Shown: positions 12,612 to 24,550 of the stretch, one piece after another
How the letters are laid out: every line of letters begins with the position of its first letter
Numbering within the stretch: position 1 is the stretch's first letter
Source of the DNA: Ichthyophthirius multifiliis
Taxonomy: Eukaryota; Ciliophora; Oligohymenophorea; Hymenostomatida
Length of the DNA stretch: 64,000 nt
Reading direction: 5' to 3'
Assembly: GCF_000220395.1 (NCBI RefSeq)
Contig: NW_004087501.1
Span: 1 to 64,000 of the forward strand
The notes under the pieces: generated by a model
The model's database searches: none
The model's input: only the letters and a program-made list of their open reading frames with translations
What the model was told of the DNA's origin: nothing
Position numbers and translations under genes: made by a program

Positions 12612-14444
12612 ATGTCCAAACTAAATTTACAAAAAAGTAACAAAATAAATTAAATAAAATAGAAAAATATTAAAAAAAGGCTAAGAAGAAGATAATTAAA
12701 AATGTATTTTTTGTGACAAATTTTATAAATAAAAAGGACAAAAAATTCTATTAAATAATGCTTTATATAATAAATATTCTTCATCTTAGAATTATTATTA
12801 TCAAAATAAAATTAATTAAAATATGGTAAAAATAATAATTAATTATAAAGATAATTAAGTATTTGATTAAATTGAAGAACATTTAAAGTAGTTCTATGAA
12901 TACAAAATATATAAGATTTAAATAAATTAACTTACAGAATACTATAAATATAGTACTGAAATTCCTCGGATATATATAAAACCTTTAGAAAACATAATTA
13001 ACAAATTTCATAATAAAAAGCGGAAAATTGAATATGATAAATTAAGGCAAATTTTAAATTTAAAATAATCTTTTTAGCCAGATTCAAGTGAAGAGAGTTT
13101 CAGTAACGAGTAAAATAAAGTAAATATTTCACAATAACTTCGAAATTTAAAAGAATGCTAAAATTTATTAACCGATATAAGCAGAAATTATGCATATAAA
13201 AAGACAAATTATTCATTTTTTAAAGAAGATAAAAATAATTAAAGTTTTTGGAAAAGCAAAGGATCAATAAGCATAACTTCAAGTAAATAAATATTGGATG
13301 AAAAAAATTTTTTTTCAATTAGTTAATCTTTTTAAAGTATAAAATAATTGATCTCTAAAACTGAAATTTAGAATAAACCTTTTCTGAAAAATATTAAATA
13401 GGAAAAGAAAAATTAAAAAAATAAAACTTTAGAAAAAATATAAAATAATTTTAGCTTAAAGTTTTTTTAAAAACCTGAGAAAAAAAATGTTATTAAAAAT
13501 GCAGAAAATATAAATTTAGTCTTTAAAAAGATTTGGATAAAAGAAAAATAAAATAAAAATAAACATAGAAACTATTAAGATAGTTAAATTACTGGTAATA
13601 ATAATTCTAAAAGTTTAAAAAAACAGAAGTTAACAAATAGGAAGAAGATTCATAATAACTGTCTATAAATTAAAAGGATATCTAAAATAAATTGCTTTAA
13701 AATTTTAAATAATAAAATAAATTTTAATAATAGATTTTAAATGTGAACTTCCGTTTATTAAAAAAAACGAATTCATAATTACAAGATAAAAGTTAATAAT
13801 ATTTATAATAATCAAATTTAAATTAAAAAAAATCATTAAATTTATTCGTACCTTCTTACAAAATTGTCCTAAAAAATAAAATAGGGAAATAAATTAATAA
13901 TTTTTGTGTAAAAAAATAGATTTTATAACATGAAATGTAATAATCAAATTTAAAAACATAAAGAAAATAGGAATATTAGCAAAACAAGAATTAAAATGCA
14001 GATATTTTTTTTGGAAGAAATAAAACTAATTAAAGTTTGTAAAAAAGTGCTCTCTAAAATAATAATTTTATTAAAAATTTTAAAAGACAAAATTCTTAAA
14101 GAAATGTGTCTTAAGATAATTTTTAGTAAAAAACTAAATAAACTACTAATACGAAAATATTATATAATAATTTATTTTATAATATTAATTAAGCTTAAAA
14201 ATAATAAGAAGTTAAATAAATTTAAAATTAACAGAAAAAAAGAGTTTTTTCTTGTTTTAATGACTCTCCATTACTGCTTATAGCTAAAAATAATTTTCCT
14301 ATTGAAAATTTTATTTAATAAATTAAATAATAATAGCAATAATAGCTTGATATTAATAATAATTAAAATAAATTGGGAAAAATGAGATCACTTTCTACAT
14401 AAAAAAATATAAAATAATAGAATAGATGTAGATAATATAGGTGA
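12612..14444 (+). CDS. Q/N/K-rich protein, function unknown
   Basis: Not recognised as a named gene. The start MSKLNLQKK becomes open if a 26-nt GT...AG intron (about 12637-12662) is removed. The N-terminal 130 residues look globular, with CIFCDKFYK, a tyrosine-rich stretch EEHLKQFYEYKIYK and the block EIPRIYIKPLENIINKFHNK plus KRKIEYDKLRQILN, which reads like a conserved helical module. The remainder is low-complexity. The frame changes once near 13560-13640, close to an AAAAAAA run. After the change the protein continues as NKQEEDSQQLS to a polyQ tract (IQQIKQQQQ) and MRSLSTQKNIKQQ before TGA. The TGA at 13744 lies in the pre-shift frame and is probably not the real end. Confidence 0.6.
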
Positions 14445-14610
14445 ATTTAAAATGCAAAAAATTATATATATAAATACCTTATAAAAATTAATATTTAACT
14501 TAATATTTTATTTTATTTTCTTTTTATAAATATTTTATTAATAAAGATATTTATTTTTCATATAATAATTTTACAATCTTTTTAAATTTATAATTTATAA
14601 AAAATATTTA

Positions 14611-14882
14611 CTAAATATAATGTAATAGTAAAATAATAGAATGAAATTATTTCTAATGCAGAAAAAATATTTGTACAAAGCATACAATAGGGTAATTCAT
14701 CTGAGGCTATAAAATAATTTTAAGTATTAATTTAATCTCCTTATTTATATACTTTAAGTTTAGATGAAATTTTTTTATAAAATGATTAAGAAAGTTAAAA
14801 TATATTTGACAATTAGTATTAAGATTCTGATGTCCTAAAAGTTTTAAAAAATATTAAGGTTTAAAATAAAAATGTATAATGA
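14611..14882 (+). other. Orphan coding-like segment
   Basis: One frame reads NAEKIFVQSIQQGNSSEAIK, then QFQVLIQSPYLYTLSLDEIF, and ends LKNIKVQNKNVQ before TGA. The composition (A, S, G, D mixed with Q) looks coded and the start resembles a TPR-type helix pair. There is no in-frame ATG and no clear splice link to the gene ending at 14444. It could be an exon of an unresolved gene or a gene remnant. Confidence 0.3.
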
Positions 14883-15507
14883 TAATTAATAAAATAATAC
14901 ATAAATCTCATTAAACACATTATATTAAATATATTTATGTATATGTTATTTTTTAAAACTATATTTATATAAAAATTACTTAATTTTATTTATTTATTTA
15001 TAAAGTATCTTTAAATTACATTCTCGTTATATATACATTATTACATAGCTCTTTATTTATATTGTAAAAATTAAAATATATATCTTAAACTTAAAAATAA
15101 TAATTGAAGGTTGAATAGATTATTAAAAATTAAATTATATCAATACTTATGATATTAATATTAATATAATTAAAAGATTTAATATAATTATTTTTTAAAA
15201 ACCATATATTATTTTTTTTTGTCTTATTTTTTTTAAATTCAAAAAAAAAATGGGCAATACTTTTTTTTATTTCTATTAGATTTTTAATAAATGAACAAAT
15301 TAATATTAATTTTAAAATAACTATTAAATATTTATCTAACTTTCTTAATTATAAGATATCCTTTTTATCTGTTTATTAAATCGACTCTTTTTATATAAAA
15401 AATTTAAATATAGCAATACAAATAATATTATAAAAATGAATTTAAAAGAAAATCTAATATAATTAATTAAAAAAAATATAGACAATTAATTATTTTATCG
15501 TAAAATT

Positions 15508-15604
15508 TAGATCCCAGCTCATATTTAGAGTCCCATTCAGATAACATCTTCCTCTCCCTTTAAATAGTAAAAAAATAAAATAAACATTGTTCTACCCCTC
15601 CCCA
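15508..15604. other. Local GC-richer island, possible ncRNA or relic
   Basis: In an otherwise C/G-free spacer this 100-bp patch carries GATCCCAGCTC, GAGTCCCATTCAG, CCTCTCCCTTTA and CTACCCCTCCCC. Read on the minus strand it can be translated (GRGRCYLNGTLNMSWDLN), but the frame has no obvious gene around it. I could not match it to a snRNA, tRNA or telomerase template. Confidence 0.3.
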
Positions 15605-15684
15605 TAAAAAATCTTAATATTAATAAAAAAATATAAATATTTATATACTTTTTATTATCTTTTTAGAAAAAAAAAAAATTAAAC

Positions 15685-15988
15685 ATTAAATATTAAATAT
15701 TAAATATTAAATATTAAATATTAAATATTAAATATTAAATATTAAATATTAAATATTAAATATTAAATATTAAATATTAAATATTAAATATTAAATATTA
15801 AATATTAAATATTAAATATTAAATATTAAATATTAAATATTAAATATTAAATATTAAATATTAAATATTAAATATTAAATATTAAATATTATATATTAAA
15901 TATTAAATATTAAATATTAAATATTAAATATTAAATATTAAATATTAAATATTAAATATTAAATATTAAATATTAAATATTAAATATT
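15685..15988. repeat. Heptanucleotide tandem repeat (TTAAATA)n
   Basis: About 43 head-to-tail copies of a 7-bp unit, almost perfectly homogeneous. One variant unit near 15889-15895 reads TTATATA. The period of 7 cannot encode a simple protein repeat, and the array sits in a gene-free interval between convergently oriented neighbours. Confidence 0.95.
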
Positions 15989-16627
15989 TAATTAAATAAT
16001 AAGAAACATGCATTTAATAATTCTAAAAAATTTCAAAGTATAGTAATAATTTTTTATAGGTTTTTTATTTTTTGCAATTTTTTAAAAAACTTATTATCAA
16101 AAGAAAAGTCTATTAAAAATAAAAAATGTATTTAATTTTTATTTATTGAGTATTTTTATAAAATTACGGAAAAAATCTATAAACAAGTTTACATTCACCT
16201 CTAGAGTTTTTTTACTTTAACTGCTATAATTTATTTTTTTAAATGTCTTTTTTTTGAACTTTCCCAAAGGAATATTAGTCTAATAACTTAATGAATAGTA
16301 ATTTTTTTATCTAATTTGCTTATTTAATATCCTAAATGAAATAATTAAAAAATAAAACAATTTTTAATAAATTTTATATTATATAAGAATTTCAAAAATT
16401 TATTTTATAAAATATAGCTATCTTATCATCTTTAAAAGTGTTATTTTTTAAACTTTGGCATGTTTATATAGTTTTAGTTCTAGTTTATTTCTATAGCTAA
16501 ATTTTAATATTATTGATTTTTTATTAATTAAAAAACAATAAAATAATATAAGATAATCAAAAATTGTTTAAAATATTGGAAAATTAATAAAAAAAGTATA
16601 AAAAAATAAAAAACATAAATATTTTCT

Positions 16628-17723
16628 TCATATTATTCTCTCCCCCTCCCTTAAAGTAAAAACCTCATGTCCATCATCAGTAATTAAAATAGTATGTTCC
16701 CACTAAGCAGAAGGATTATAAGGTGAAACAACAGTCATCCCATCATCCCATTAATAATAGCTACCTTCCTCTATACAAAATATAGGTTCAATTGTAAAAA
16801 CCATTCCAGGTTACATAGTATAAGGGCTCTCACTTTCTGATTTTTTCGAATGAAAAACAATAGGAGGCATATGCAATAATTTTCCGACTCCATGCCCTGT
16901 AAAAAGTTCGCAGACATGAAATCCATTAGAATTTGCAATTTCTTAGCAAATATCGCCAATTTTTCTAAATTTAACACCTGGTTTACAAATTTTAATACTT
17001 TCATAAACAGCCATTTATGTAACTTCAATTAATTTAGATATTTTCGGATGAACATTTCCTACTTTTACCATGAGAGAATTATCGCCGTGAACTCCATGTT
17101 TATATAATGTTACATCTAAATTTATATAATCTCCGTTATACAAGGGACGAGTATTTGGTATTCCATGGCAAATCACTTCATTAACACTTGTACATACACT
17201 TTTTGGAAATTCCATAAAACCTAATGCAGTTGGATATGCTCCATTATCAATTATAAACTTATGGCATATTTTATCTAATTCATCTGTTGTTATTCCTGCT
17301 TTTACATGACTTGCTAAATGTGACAATGTTTAACTTGCTAACTTTCCAGCTTTTCTTAAACCTAATTTAAAATTTTTTAAGATTTTTATATTTATTTATT
17401 TTTACATTCTATTGTTTCTTTATTGTGTATTACTGGAGATCCGTGATATAAACCATACACTGGATTTGGATTATCTATTATATTTATTTTTTTATATTTT
17501 TTATTATTTTTACCAACATATTCAGGGGAAGGAATTTCTTTAGGAACTTCTAATTTTTTGGTAACTTAATATTGATTCTATATATTTTCGATTTCGATTA
17601 TTAATTTTTTAATTTATTTTACTTCTATTATTGGTTGAGTTTAAAAATATTCAGGAATTCGATAATTAGAATATTTTTTTAATATTTAAATAAATTAGTG
17701 TTTTTTATTATCTTAGAAATCAT
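16628..17723 (-). CDS. Methionine aminopeptidase type 1
   Basis: Removes the initiator Met from nascent chains using two metal ions. After the intron 17362-17405 the sequence reads YGLYHGSPVIHNKETIEC then LRKAGKLASQTLSHLASHVK. All five metal ligands are visible: the two Asp in YINLDVTLYKHGVHGDNS, His in FTGHGVGKLLHMPP, Glu in MVFTIEPIF and Glu in QWEHTILITD. It ends FTLREGERII. The N-terminal extension of about 80 residues has no zinc-finger CxxC pairs, unlike cytosolic MetAP1. If started at 17723 (MISKIIKNTNLFKYQK) it resembles a mitochondrial presequence, which suggests the organellar form (MetAP1D-like). That start is linked to the body only by a one-base correction in a run of seven A residues. 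The catalytic call is very secure. Confidence 0.92.
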
Positions 17724-18076
17724 TTTTTTATATATTTAAATTTTTATTAAAATAATGTAAAATATATTTTTTTGTGATAAAAAATAAATTATATAAATAT
17801 CTTTGTATTTACTAATTTAAATATTTATGATATTAAAAATAAATTATTCCTTTTTTTATTTATAACTTTATAAATCAATAAAGTTAAAGAATTATTTATC
17901 AAAAAAAGTTGTTTAAATAAAACTAACATATATAATTAAAATTTATATTTAACAGAAAAAAAGATCATTTGAAAATAAAGAAAATAAAAAACATATGCAT
18001 ATGCATTAATTATTATTAAATAATATATATAATATAAAAAAATTAATTTTGTAATAAAAATAAAAATTATATTATA
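17724..18076. other. Divergent intergenic region, no gene seen
   Basis: A+T-rich spacer between the MetAP and four-TM genes. It has a small palindrome CATATGCATATGCAT near 17991-18006 and is otherwise featureless. Confidence 0.4.
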
Positions 18077-18562
18077 ATGATTGAAATCGAAGCAAAAACA
18101 AGATTAAGATCGTCTGAAGGAGCCCATTTTTTTTTCACTTTAATATTTTTAGCAGCCTCCGGAGTAATAGAAAGAAGAAATTTGTAAGAAAAATGCAGTT
18201 TAAATTTAAATTTGTTAGTAGATTTAGTATTTTACAGTCTAATAATAAGAGGAACATATTTATTGATAATAATGGTTCCTAAATATAAGAATAGAGATAT
18301 AATTATATTTTTTGATTTCTTAGATATTGCTTTCTACTTATTTTTGCTCGGATTGTTCATTTATGCAAACATACTTTATTTTAATTAAGAATACAATTCT
18401 TGTTTAACTTCAGCACCTATTACATCGTATTTCACTCAAGTATTTTTAATTGTTACTTATGTTATTTTTATTATTTTGCTTCTTTCAGGGCTAACTTATT
18501 TGTTCAAATTAGTAACTAAAACAAATGTTTAAGATAACGAAGTTTATAATGATAATTATTGA
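18077..18562 (+). CDS. Four-TM small membrane protein, unknown function
   Basis: A single uninterrupted 161-aa frame starting MIEIEAKTRLRSSEGAHF. There are four hydrophobic helices: FFFTLIFLAASGVI, LLVDLVFYSLIIRGTYLLIIM, IIIFFDFLDIAFYLFLLGLF, and FLIVTYVIFIILLLSGL near the end. A cytosolic tail KTNVQDNEVYNDNY closes it. Glycine and charged residues at loop ends look coded, and codon use matches the neighbours. I do not recognise the family; a small ciliate-specific membrane family is likely. Confidence 0.7.
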
Positions 18563-18748
18563 AAATATTATATATATATATTGTGTTTTTTTGGTGTAAT
18601 ATTTTTATATATTCTGTATTTTATATGTATTCATGAATTTAATTTTAAAATTTTTATTTTAAAAAAATAATAAGTATTTGTACATATTATATTATTTAAT
18701 ATTCAAATTTAAATAATGTTCTTTAAAAAAATGAGTTATATTTTTATA

Positions 18749-18758
18749 AATATATAAT

Positions 18759-18811
<53 letters not shown>
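18749..18811. repeat. (TA)n dinucleotide repeat
   Basis: An uninterrupted TA run of about 50 bp within the 18563-19006 spacer, preceded by shorter TA blocks. No gene is seen in that spacer. Confidence 0.95.
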
Positions 18812-18817
<6 letters not shown>

Positions 18818-19006
18818 TATTTTTTATTTATTTGAAAATAATAATATATTAATTAATTAATAATTTAAAAATATAAAGATATAAAAGCATTATATAATTT
18901 AAATCTTAAAAAATATAAAATTAATAATATATTGTTTTGGTTTTTATTACAAAATTATAAAAAGTTAATTTAATTTAATTTAATTAAAATTAAAAAATTA
19001 ATAAAA

Positions 19007-20029
19007 ATGGGATCAAGACCAGAATATTAATGTCCGCCTGAAATAGTAAAAAACTAAAACTAAAAATCGAAACATCAACTAAATTAAAAAATAAAATAAA
19101 GTATTATAATAAAGATGAAGCTTCAAAATATTCGAATTCAACTCGTATAATAGATATCCAATATTAATTAACAGGTAAATTTTTTTTTAGAAAAATAAAA
19201 ATAAAAAATATTAAAAGAACGTTGTATTGAATTATTAAATCTTCCTGAAAATGAATCGTAGTTAATTCTAGATATAGGATGCGGAAGTGGTTTATCAGGT
19301 GAAGTATTAAGCGAAGATGAACATACATGGATAGGGATAGACATATCAAGAGATATGTTAAACATAGCAATTGATAGAGAAACATAAGGAGATATATTTG
19401 AAATTGATATGGGTTAAGGTTTTAGTTTCCGACATGGTATTTTTGATGCAGCAATTTCAGTTTCTGCTTTGTAATGGCTTTGTGTAGCTTCTAAAAAGGC
19501 TCATAATCCAATTTAAAGATTAAAAAAATTTTTTACAAGTCTTTATAATAGTTTAAAGTAAGGAGGAAGAGCTGTTCTTTAGTTTTATCCTGATGGATCT
19601 TAATAATTAGAAATGATTACAACTACAGCTATGAAATGTGGATTTAATGGAGGCGTTATTGTTGATTTTCCTAACTCCACTAAGGCTAAAAAACTTTATT
19701 TAGTTATTAATGCTGGAGGAGATAATAGAGGAGATGATATTGTGCTTATTGAAGGAAAAAATGAACTTGATAATGAAGAAGCAAAAGTTAATCCTTTAGA
19801 TAAGTATGGAGAGTTTTGATATATTTATTTTTGTTATTATTTTATATTAATTTTTTTTAATAGGAGAAAAAAAATTTTGAAGGGTAAGAATAACCAAAAA
19901 CCGAAGTATAAAAGCAAAGAATGGATTCAAAACAAAAAAGAAAGATAAAGAGCCTAAGGGAAGGATGTGAGACCTGACTCTAAATATACAGGAAAAAGAA
20001 GAGGAGGATTAATTAAAATTTTAAAATGA
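19007..20029 (+). CDS. BUD23: 18S rRNA (guanine-N7) methyltransferase BUD23
   Basis: BUD23 (WBSCR22 in animals) methylates a guanine of 18S rRNA during small-subunit assembly, with TRM112 as partner. Three introns (19046-19101, 19175-19217, 19813-19863) must be removed. The spliced protein starts MGSRPEYQCPPEIYYNKDEA, continues [18 protein letters not shown], then the SAM motif [15 protein letters not shown], followed by [22 protein letters not shown] and [14 protein letters not shown]. The family's basic tail is present after the last intron: [18 protein letters not shown] then [13 protein letters not shown], matching the [11 protein letters not shown] signature. Length about 285 aa is normal for the family. 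This gene is a clean demonstration that TAA/TAG are read as Gln here. Confidence 0.95.
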
Positions 20030-20213
20030 TTTTTTTAAATAAAGGATTTTAATTATTTGTTATAATTATATAGTATTTTTATTTTTGTTTGTATATTAGA
20101 TTAATTAAATTTCAAGTATTTTTATCTATGATAAAATTATTATATTTGATTATTAGTTTAATTTTTTTAATTTAATAATTAAAATTAAAAAAATAAAATA
20201 AAGAATCGAATGA

Positions 20214-21034
20214 ATGAATGAATTTGAAAGTAGATTGTTGAAAATTAGGGATTAAAAATTAGTTCTAAATTCAAATAAAGATTAATTTTCGACATTGTGT
20301 GAATAAGATTTATAAAAATATTTTTCGAATGATAAAAATCATTGGAGAGAGAAAAAATAAAAAGAATTTTAAGAAATAGAAAAATAATATAAATATTTAG
20401 AATAAAATTAAAATATTGAAAATGTTCAAATTTTTTAAAAAAAATTAGATAAAATATTAAAATGATAAATAGCTTTTATCAAAAAAATAAAAAGAAATAA
20501 AATAAAATAGATATTAATATTGAATAATAATAAATTTAAATATAAAAATTAATTGTAGTTTAAAGATAATAAATCAATAAAAACTTCATTGAAAAAATAA
20601 TGTTTAGTTCATTAAGAAAAAAAAATGTAATAATTTTATAAAAAACATAATTGAAAAATAAATAAGAAAATTAAAATTTTGTAGAAAAGAATATTTAAGA
20701 AAGTAATTTATAAAAATAAGAAAATCTATAAAAATAATCTATAAATAATAGTTAATTAGCTTTATCGAATAGAAAAAAAGAGGATTAATAAAAAAATAAG
20801 AGGCAAAGTCAAGAATAAGATAGTAACAAAGACTTTTTTATAAAATTTAAATAAAAATCCAATCTATAATCAAGTAATTAATTAAAATATTAATAAATAA
20901 AGTAATTATTGTAAAAAAGAATATGTCAATAAGAAGAATATTGTCAAAAAAAAAAAAAAATTATTTAGATATTTGTTTATTTAAAAAATTTTAATTATTT
21001 ATTGTTATTTAATAGTTTATAATTTTTTGTTTGA
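20214..21034 (+). CDS. Q/N/K-rich coiled-coil-like protein
   Basis: Unknown function. The start MNEFESRLLKIRDQK leads into CEQDLQKYFSNDKNHWREKK and a helical Q/K-rich region. That frame meets TGA near 20463, but another frame continues MINSFYQKNKKKQ, then LALSNRKKEDQQKNKRQSQ and further. One extra A in an eight-A run just upstream would join them. The 3' end after the long A run near 20950 is uncertain; the TGA at 21032 is the first in that frame. It lies 3' of BUD23 in the same direction and converges with the TBC gene. Confidence 0.55.
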
Positions 21035-21106
21035 TTTAATTACTTAAACTTATTTTATATATATATTAATTTACAAAAATTATAAATATATTGATTATTA
21101 TACTAT

Positions 21107-22712
21107 TCAATTTTTAATATGAAATTATTTTTTTTCAATATCAAAACATTCATGCATTTAATTAATAAATTTTTAATTTATATAAATATCTTTAGAATTA
21201 TTTATTAATTATTCCCAAAATTCAACCCTTTAAAATTTATAGTTATCCTATGTTAAAATAAAAAAAATATCACTCATTTCTTATTATATTAGCTCTTATT
21301 TATAAAAACATAAAAATGTAATTATTAATTTATAAAAAGCACACCATCCTTCCTACAATAATTACTCATAAAATAAGTACTTTTATATATATTTTAACTA
21401 TAATTCTTGATATTTTTACTATTTTTTAAGGAGGTATTGTAATTGAAAATAAAGAAAAAATCCAAGGAGCACAAAACATTTCAACTTTGAAATTTTACTA
21501 ACACTATATTAAAATAAACATATAAATATAAAATACATATTTATATATACAAAATGTTGATATAAATCTGGTATATTTTTTAATATCAAAACATCAATAA
21601 GTTATATATGTTTTGATAATCCAGGCAAATCTATATTATTTTTATATATATTTTTAAATAATATATACATACGCGGTTAGTATACTTCTCTCATTTCTAA
21701 TTTTTCGAACAAAATTTAAATAATCCAAAAAGATATATATTCTTCTGCATGAAAAAGAATACTTGCAGCAATAATATTCATTCCTTAGACATAACCTTTT
21801 TTTAAAAGAATTATAAATATATTTTTTTGAAATAAATAACCAATATTAGGATCATAGTAAGCTAAAGATTTTAAAACATTTTTTAAAGTATTTAATCTTT
21901 TTGGATTAGTTTAATATTAAGAATATGTTCTTTAAATATCTTTTTCAATTTAAATAATATATTTTTCCATATTTGGAAGCTAAACCTATTGAATTTATTA
22001 ATATATTTATTTAAGCTAATTTAATTCTTCTTATTTATATTTAGAAAATAACCAAGATAATGCTTTTGAACAGTTTTTATTATTTTAGAAATTAAGATCA
22101 CATGAGCATTAATTTCTTAATTTGATATATTTTTTTAAATATTTAATTATATATGTTTTTTTACTTTAAATATGTTTTATTTATATTTTCTTGCAAAAAT
22201 TAATAAGCTTTGTTTATTATTTTACCTGAAAACTGTTTTATTTCTTAAAATATATCTATATTTCTATCGTTTTGTAAAATATTATTATTTTCCTGAAATT
22301 TTATAATGTTTGAATTTTATTTTTGTTTCTCTTATTAGTTTTATGATTTTAAATTTTCACTATTTCTCTTATATTTGTATGTTTCTTTGTCATAATATAA
22401 TGGTTATGGAAATTTTATCATATTTAATGTTTTTTATTAATGATATGTTTATTATAATTTTTTAGTTTCAGAATCTTTTATTTAATAAGAATTATTTATT
22501 TTATTTTCAAATTTTTATTTGTTTTGATTCTATTTGGTTTTCTAGGTTGTATCTGCTTTGTTTTATTAAATTTCATCCAATAAGATAGGAATTTAATTAT
22601 CCTTTATAAATGAAAAATCTTATGGAGAAAATATTTAATTCAGGTTTATTTGCATATTATTTTGAAAATGTTTAAAATGCTTATATTATGTTTAATTTAT
22701 TTAATTTGCCAT
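21107..22712 (-). CDS. TBC-domain Rab GTPase-activating protein
   Basis: TBC proteins accelerate GTP hydrolysis by Rab GTPases with an Arg and a Gln finger. The N-terminal 190 residues are Q/N/K-rich and unstructured. After removal of several short GT...AG introns the TBC domain reads IEKDIQRTYSQYQTNPKRL (Arg finger in the IxxDxxR motif), VLKSLAYYDPNIG joined to YVQGMNIIAASILFHAEE (Gln finger in YxQ), LPGLSKHIQLIDVLI, DLYQHF joined to CQQNFKVEMFCAPWIFSLFS, then EGWCAFYKLIITFLCF. Both catalytic fingers are intact. It ends QFHIKN before TGA. The target Rab cannot be inferred. Head-to-head with the zinc-finger gene at 23364. Confidence 0.89.
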
Positions 22713-23363
22713 TTTTATATATTTATTTAATTATAAATTAAAAGCGTTTATTTTATTTATTAAAATTTTTAATTTTTAAAAATTACAATAAAAATACAAT
22801 TAATTAATTAAAAATATTTTTTTAAAATTAAATATATCAATTATTTTTAAATAATTACTATAAATAATATTTTTATATACTTTATTTTATATGAACATGA
22901 AAAAAAATATTATTTTGATTTATTTATAAAAAAAATGCTAATTTATTTTAATTTAAAATTGTGATTAAAAAAAGTGAAAGAATATACTAATAACAAAGAA
23001 ATTTTTAATATACTGAAATAATTGACAAAAGTAAATAAAATTAAAAAATTTAATAAATAAAAAATTAAACTATATAAATTTAAATTTATGATCTTTATAT
23101 TAAAAAAGATACATTTAATTTATTTTTATATTTATAAAAATTCAAGATTTAAAAAAAATAATAAAATTTATTTTGTGGTATTTTTGAAAATTTTATATAT
23201 AAAAAAAAGAGTAATAAAAAAAAAATCAAATAATAAATAAAATAATAAAATTAAAAAATGAGTGTATCTTTTAAAAACAGTTTAAAATCAATATAAATAA
23301 TTACTCCATTATAAAAAAATATTAAAATAAAAAAATTAATATAATTTCAAATAAAATAAAAAA
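22713..23363. other. Intergenic, possible upstream exon
   Basis: A+T spacer. From 23258 a short frame MSVSFKNSLKSIQIITP is open but out of frame with the gene starting at 23364. It could be a 5' exon joined by an unrecognised intron. Nothing else was seen. Confidence 0.3.
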
Positions 23364-24392
23364 ATGATTCATAAAATCTAATAATATTTAAACTAACCTT
23401 ATACTCTTTAAGAACTAACAAATTTAATTCCTAAACTGGAAGACACTCTTAATGGTTTTCTTTTTTTGAGAAAGTTTAAAGACAAAAAGAAAACTTTACC
23501 TGTAAGATTAGATTGTAAGGTACATAAATGCAACTTTAAACTAATATTTAAAAAAAACAATAAACTGTACGAATTTTCAGAATGTTTTGATTAGCATAAT
23601 CATACTTTGATGAATAACGAAGAATATTAGCTAAAGAAGAAAATAAATAAAATTGAATCTCTAAGTTTTTTCATTTACTAAGAGTACTTTATAAATTAAA
23701 TAAACGAATAAATCTAAAGCATACACTTTATAAAACCTCAAATAATAATGAAAGACTTAAAATATAACTATTAAATAGATATAAAATAAATGGATACAAA
23801 TAAAAAAGTTAAGATTTAATTAAAGAAAAAATTTGATAATGTAATTTAGTATTTAAGGAAAAAATTTTAATCTGAATATAAATAAATAAAAACTTATGAT
23901 ACTAAAAGTTAATTAAATAATAAAAATAAATAAAATACCATGATTAAAAGAATTCCAAATAAATATAACTAAGAAATCGTTAAACTATAAAAATAAGATA
24001 ATCCTTACAATACTTTATAGCCTAGTGAATAATAATCTGTTTTAGACTAATCTAATTAAATTTTTAATGAATAAGATCCTCATTTATTTATTTAAAAAGA
24101 TTTTATACTTCAAGATAATAATAACATTAAATAATAAAATTAAGATTTCGATTAATTTAATAATAATGATTAACATTTTTAAAGTTAATTCCATCTTAAA
24201 AATAGCTAAGACTAATTTATTCTTGATAATAATTATTAGTAATAATGCTTTGGTGAAATTTTGCTAGATAATGAAAACAATTACTAAGATAATAATTTTT
24301 AAAAAGAAAGTGAAAAAAATTTCTAAGATAATTAACTTTTTATTAATAAAAATTAACTTAATTGGTTTTCTAGTAATGTTTTTTATTTTTGA
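23364..24392 (+). CDS. Putative zinc-finger DNA-binding protein (FLYWCH/WRKY-GCM-like)
   Basis: The first in-frame Met gives MIHKIQQYLNQPYTLQELTN. Residues about 30-90 carry a single finger: VRLDCKVHKCNFKLIFKKNN then LYEFSECFDQHNHTLM. The spacing C-x4-C, about 23 residues to HxH, with aromatic beta-strand residues, resembles the WRKY-GCM1/FLYWCH/FAR1 superfamily, which includes transcription factors and N-terminal domains of Mutator-type transposases. No transposase domain follows: the remaining 240 residues are N/Q/D-rich, ending LNWFSSNVFYF. It is probably a DNA-binding regulator or a domesticated transposase fragment. Family placement comes from spacing alone. Confidence 0.62.
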
Positions 24393-24472
24393 TGCTATTT
24401 TTTATTTTTTACTTTACTTTTATTAAACTAAACAATTTTCCTTATTATATATACGATTTTTAGTTATATTTG

Positions 24473-24474
<2 letters not shown>

Positions 24475-24513
<39 letters not shown>
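24475..24513. repeat. (AT)n repeat abutting assembly gap
   Basis: A pure AT dinucleotide run about 40 bp upstream of the run of N. The repeat probably caused the assembly break. Confidence 0.9.
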
Positions 24514-24519
<6 letters not shown>

Positions 24520-24550
24520 TATTATTTATTTTAATTTATTTATTATTTAT

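Larger units (their letters stand above)
14883..16627. other. Gene-poor interval with satellite
   Basis: No convincing gene. It holds a C-rich island at 15508-15604 and the heptanucleotide array at 15685-15988 (annotated separately). The rest is simple A+T sequence. Confidence 0.45.
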
